Shown in pieces: positions 62,411 to 64,000 of a DNA stretch of 64,000 nt; the first letter of the stretch is position 1; each line of letters begins with the position of its first letter. Source of the DNA: Verrucomicrobium spinosum DSM 4136 = JCM 18804 (GTDB lineage: Bacteria; Verrucomicrobiota; Verrucomicrobiia; Verrucomicrobiales; Verrucomicrobiaceae). The translations under genes were made by a program, and so were the position numbers. The stretch is from positions 4,621,105-4,685,104 of the forward strand of contig NZ_ABIZ01000001.1 in assembly GCF_000172155.1 (NCBI RefSeq), read 5' to 3'. The notes beneath the pieces were generated by a model that did not search any database, was not told the origin of the DNA, and worked only from the letters and a program-made list of their open reading frames with translations.

Positions 62411-64000
62411 CTAGGACTTGGCCTTTCGGACGATCTCGGTGATCAGCCCCACCGGCAGGGATACCGTCTGCTTGTCGAGCTTCCAGGTGAGGTTTTCGTT
62501 CAATATTTCCCCGCGCACCTTGGTGCCGTTGCCCAGCTCCAGGGCCGCTTCACCGCCCGCACCGAAGTCCCAGAACACTCTGGCCACGGCATCAGGTTTC
62601 AGGGTCAGCACGCCCGTGCTGGTCCGCACGCGAAGCGTCTCATCCTCCTGAAGAATGCCCACCAGCAGGGATCCGTCGCGCATCCAGCAATATTGATTGA
62701 GAGCATCTCCCGTCGTGGGCTTGGCGCTTTCCTTCGGTTCCGGTCCACCAGCCATCTCCTTCAAGGCGGCCTCCACCGCGCCCCAGCGCACCACTTGGGG
62801 CAGCGCAATATCTGACGGGCCGTCACCCACCACCTCGCGTCGGATCGCCCCACTTCCCAACACGCCCTGAATGCGGCTGCCATCCGTCAGGGTGGCAACC
62901 ATGCAATACGGAGGATCGGGACGTCGCCCCAGCGTCCACAGTTCTTCGCTGCGGACCTTGATTCTCCCGAATGATGCGACCAAGTCCACAGCCACCGGGT
63001 CACCCTTGGCAAGCCATCGCAAGGACCCGTCCATATATTGAACAAACTCAGCGGCCGTCTCTGGCACGCGACCGTCCTCTGTTGAGACTGGCCACGTGAG
63101 CAATTCCATCGCATCGGCATCCAGCGCGAGTTCCCCCAGATCCCCTTTCAGCGCCCCTTTGATCAAACGGACTCGACCCGTCAGCACGGTGCCATCCCGC
63201 AGATACAGCCGGTGATCCCGCCCCCGCCCGGCTCCGCCGCGGATTGCGGCGATGTTGGCACTCAGCACCTCTTTCTCCCCTGAAGCCAAGGTCAGCACCA
63301 CCTTCTCCACCGAGATGTCGCCAGGGATCTGCTCGTCCTTGCTCATCCAGAGGAGTCCCTTGTCCGTGCGTTTGATGTCCAGCTTGCCCGTCAGCGCATC
63401 CAGCGCCAGCAGACGGCCCGCACGCGGAAAGCTGGGCACGCCGCCCTCTGTGGTGGTGGCCCCCAGGGAAGAGGGCTTGAAGTTCACCACCAGCGCCGCC
63501 ACGTCAGGAGGGACCCCAGGCTCAACCAGTTTGCCGTCTTTAATAAAGAGATCGAAGGTCTTCTCCAGCTTCACCTTGGGGTCCAGTCCGGCCGTGCCCA
63601 CCCAGTGGAGAAAGGCCACCTTCCCATTGGCAGGCACCGCCCCCTCATAGCGGAGACGCAGCGTGGATCCTGTATCCTGCAGGACCGCGCGCCAGGGAGC
63701 ATCTGGCTGTCCCCAGATAAAAAGCGGCACCGCGGGAGTCCCTTGCTTCTCAGCCATGACGATGGCAGACCAGGTGCCGTCTGGCAGACCATTGCCCAGA
63801 TCCCGCATCTCCCCACCCTGGCTCAGTGTGCCGCTGAACCTCACCCCGCCCTGACTGCCGACTGGCGTGGAGTAGTCGAGCTGGAGGTTGTTCTCCTGGC
63901 CCTCCGTGTTGGAGATGGTGTCGATGACGAGCAGCGCATTGCGCTTGTCATCCCGGCGCACCAGACGGTCCACTTTAAAAGGACGCACCTCGAACCCCAT
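62411..64000 (-). CDS. exported protein with D-G-x-L-x-G repeats (5' end outside window)
   Basis: About 529 codons visible; the gene continues past the edge. The ATG at 64000 may be internal. Its short-strand repeats (LYLRDGTVLTGRVRLIKGAL, ATLTDGSRIQGVLGSGAIRR, CWMRDGSLLVGILQEDETLR) match those of the next gene. It ends in a basic KAKS. As first visible gene of the MoxR operon, its promoter is outside the window. Confidence 0.68.
   Translation of the reverse strand: MGFEVRPFKVDRLVRRDDKRNALLVIDTISNTEGQENNLQLDYSTPVGSQGGVRFSGTLSQGGEMRDLGNGLPDGTWSAIVMAEKQGTPAVPLFIWGQPDAPWRAVLQDTGSTLRLRYEGAVPANGKVAFLHWVGTAGLDPKVKLEKTFDLFIKDGKLVEPGVPPDVAALVVNFKPSSLGATTTEGGVPSFPRAGRLLALDALTGKLDIKRTDKGLLWMSKDEQIPGDISVEKVVLTLASGEKEVLSANIAAIRGGAGRGRDHRLYLRDGTVLTGRVRLIKGALKGDLGELALDADAMELLTWPVSTEDGRVPETAAEFVQYMDGSLRWLAKGDPVAVDLVASFGRIKVRSEELWTLGRRPDPPYCMVATLTDGSRIQGVLGSGAIRREVVGDGPSDIALPQVVRWGAVEAALKEMAGGPEPKESAKPTTGDALNQYCWMRDGSLLVGILQEDETLRVRTSTGVLTLKPDAVARVFWDFGAGGEAALELGNGTKVRGEILNENLTWKLDKQTVSLPVGLITEIVRKAKS

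Overview
The window most likely comes from a Verrucomicrobiota bacterium, or a close relative in the PVC group. Reasons: long minus-strand operons of secreted proteins; a MoxR / DUF58 / BatA-like / VWA cluster interleaved with a TPR plus PQQ-propeller giant; an AT-hook basic protein; a GYF-FHA-PrsW fusion; and GC-rich palindromic repeats between genes. This is inferred from gene content. No rRNA or intact tRNA is present to confirm it.

Layout. (1) 1-7.2 kb: a tightly overlapping minus-strand operon of exported proteins of unknown purpose, with an ABCG-type transporter and two alpha/beta-hydrolase-like proteins. (2) 7.3-11.4 kb: small DNA-binding proteins, a GYF-FHA-PrsW intramembrane protease with a small membrane partner, and an exported protein. 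(3) 11.5-20.35 kb: a phage- or plasmid-like DNA-metabolism module on the plus strand (RecB/Cas4-like Fe-S nuclease, WGR-type ATP-dependent DNA ligase, DnaN-like sliding clamp with a C-terminal tail, DUF932). Almost every transcription unit is preceded by a terminator-like hairpin. Possible cargo genes (a HEPN protein and a PD-(D/E)XK nuclease) sit between units. (4) 20.35-29.36 kb: an insert bounded by a 102-bp repeat of the DUF932 3' end. It carries a second HEPN protein, a zinc-hook RecF/SMC-like ATPase with a small partner, a decayed IS630 transposase and several gene fragments. (5) 29.5-38.6 kb: a defence-rich segment. It holds a receiver plus histidine-kinase pair, a CBASS-like SMODS/AGS-C synthase with a SLATT membrane effector, a DUF1508 mini-gene, a dead DNA ligase tail beside an intact SRAP gene, a DRT2-like reverse transcriptase with a structured upstream RNA, and a tyrosine integrase abutting a tRNA 3'-end remnant. 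That remnant marks the right edge of a genomic island.

(6) 38.9-47.2 kb: higher-GC, core-like DNA. It contains a deleted sulfatase, a GntP permease, phosphatidylserine synthase, a small stress-protein cluster and several palindromic or MITE-like repeats, including a 385-bp nested palindrome. (7) 47.2-64 kb: one long minus-strand operon running from two exported Sm-like/beta-repeat proteins through a coiled-coil membrane protein, MoxR, the 1447-aa TPR/PQQ protein, DUF58 and two VWA membrane proteins. It probably assembles or monitors an envelope complex.

The strongest candidates for something new are the reverse transcriptase with its RNA (36.86-37.14 kb), the hairpin-punctuated clamp/ligase module (11.5-20.35 kb) and the kinase/receiver pair beside the CBASS-like genes.
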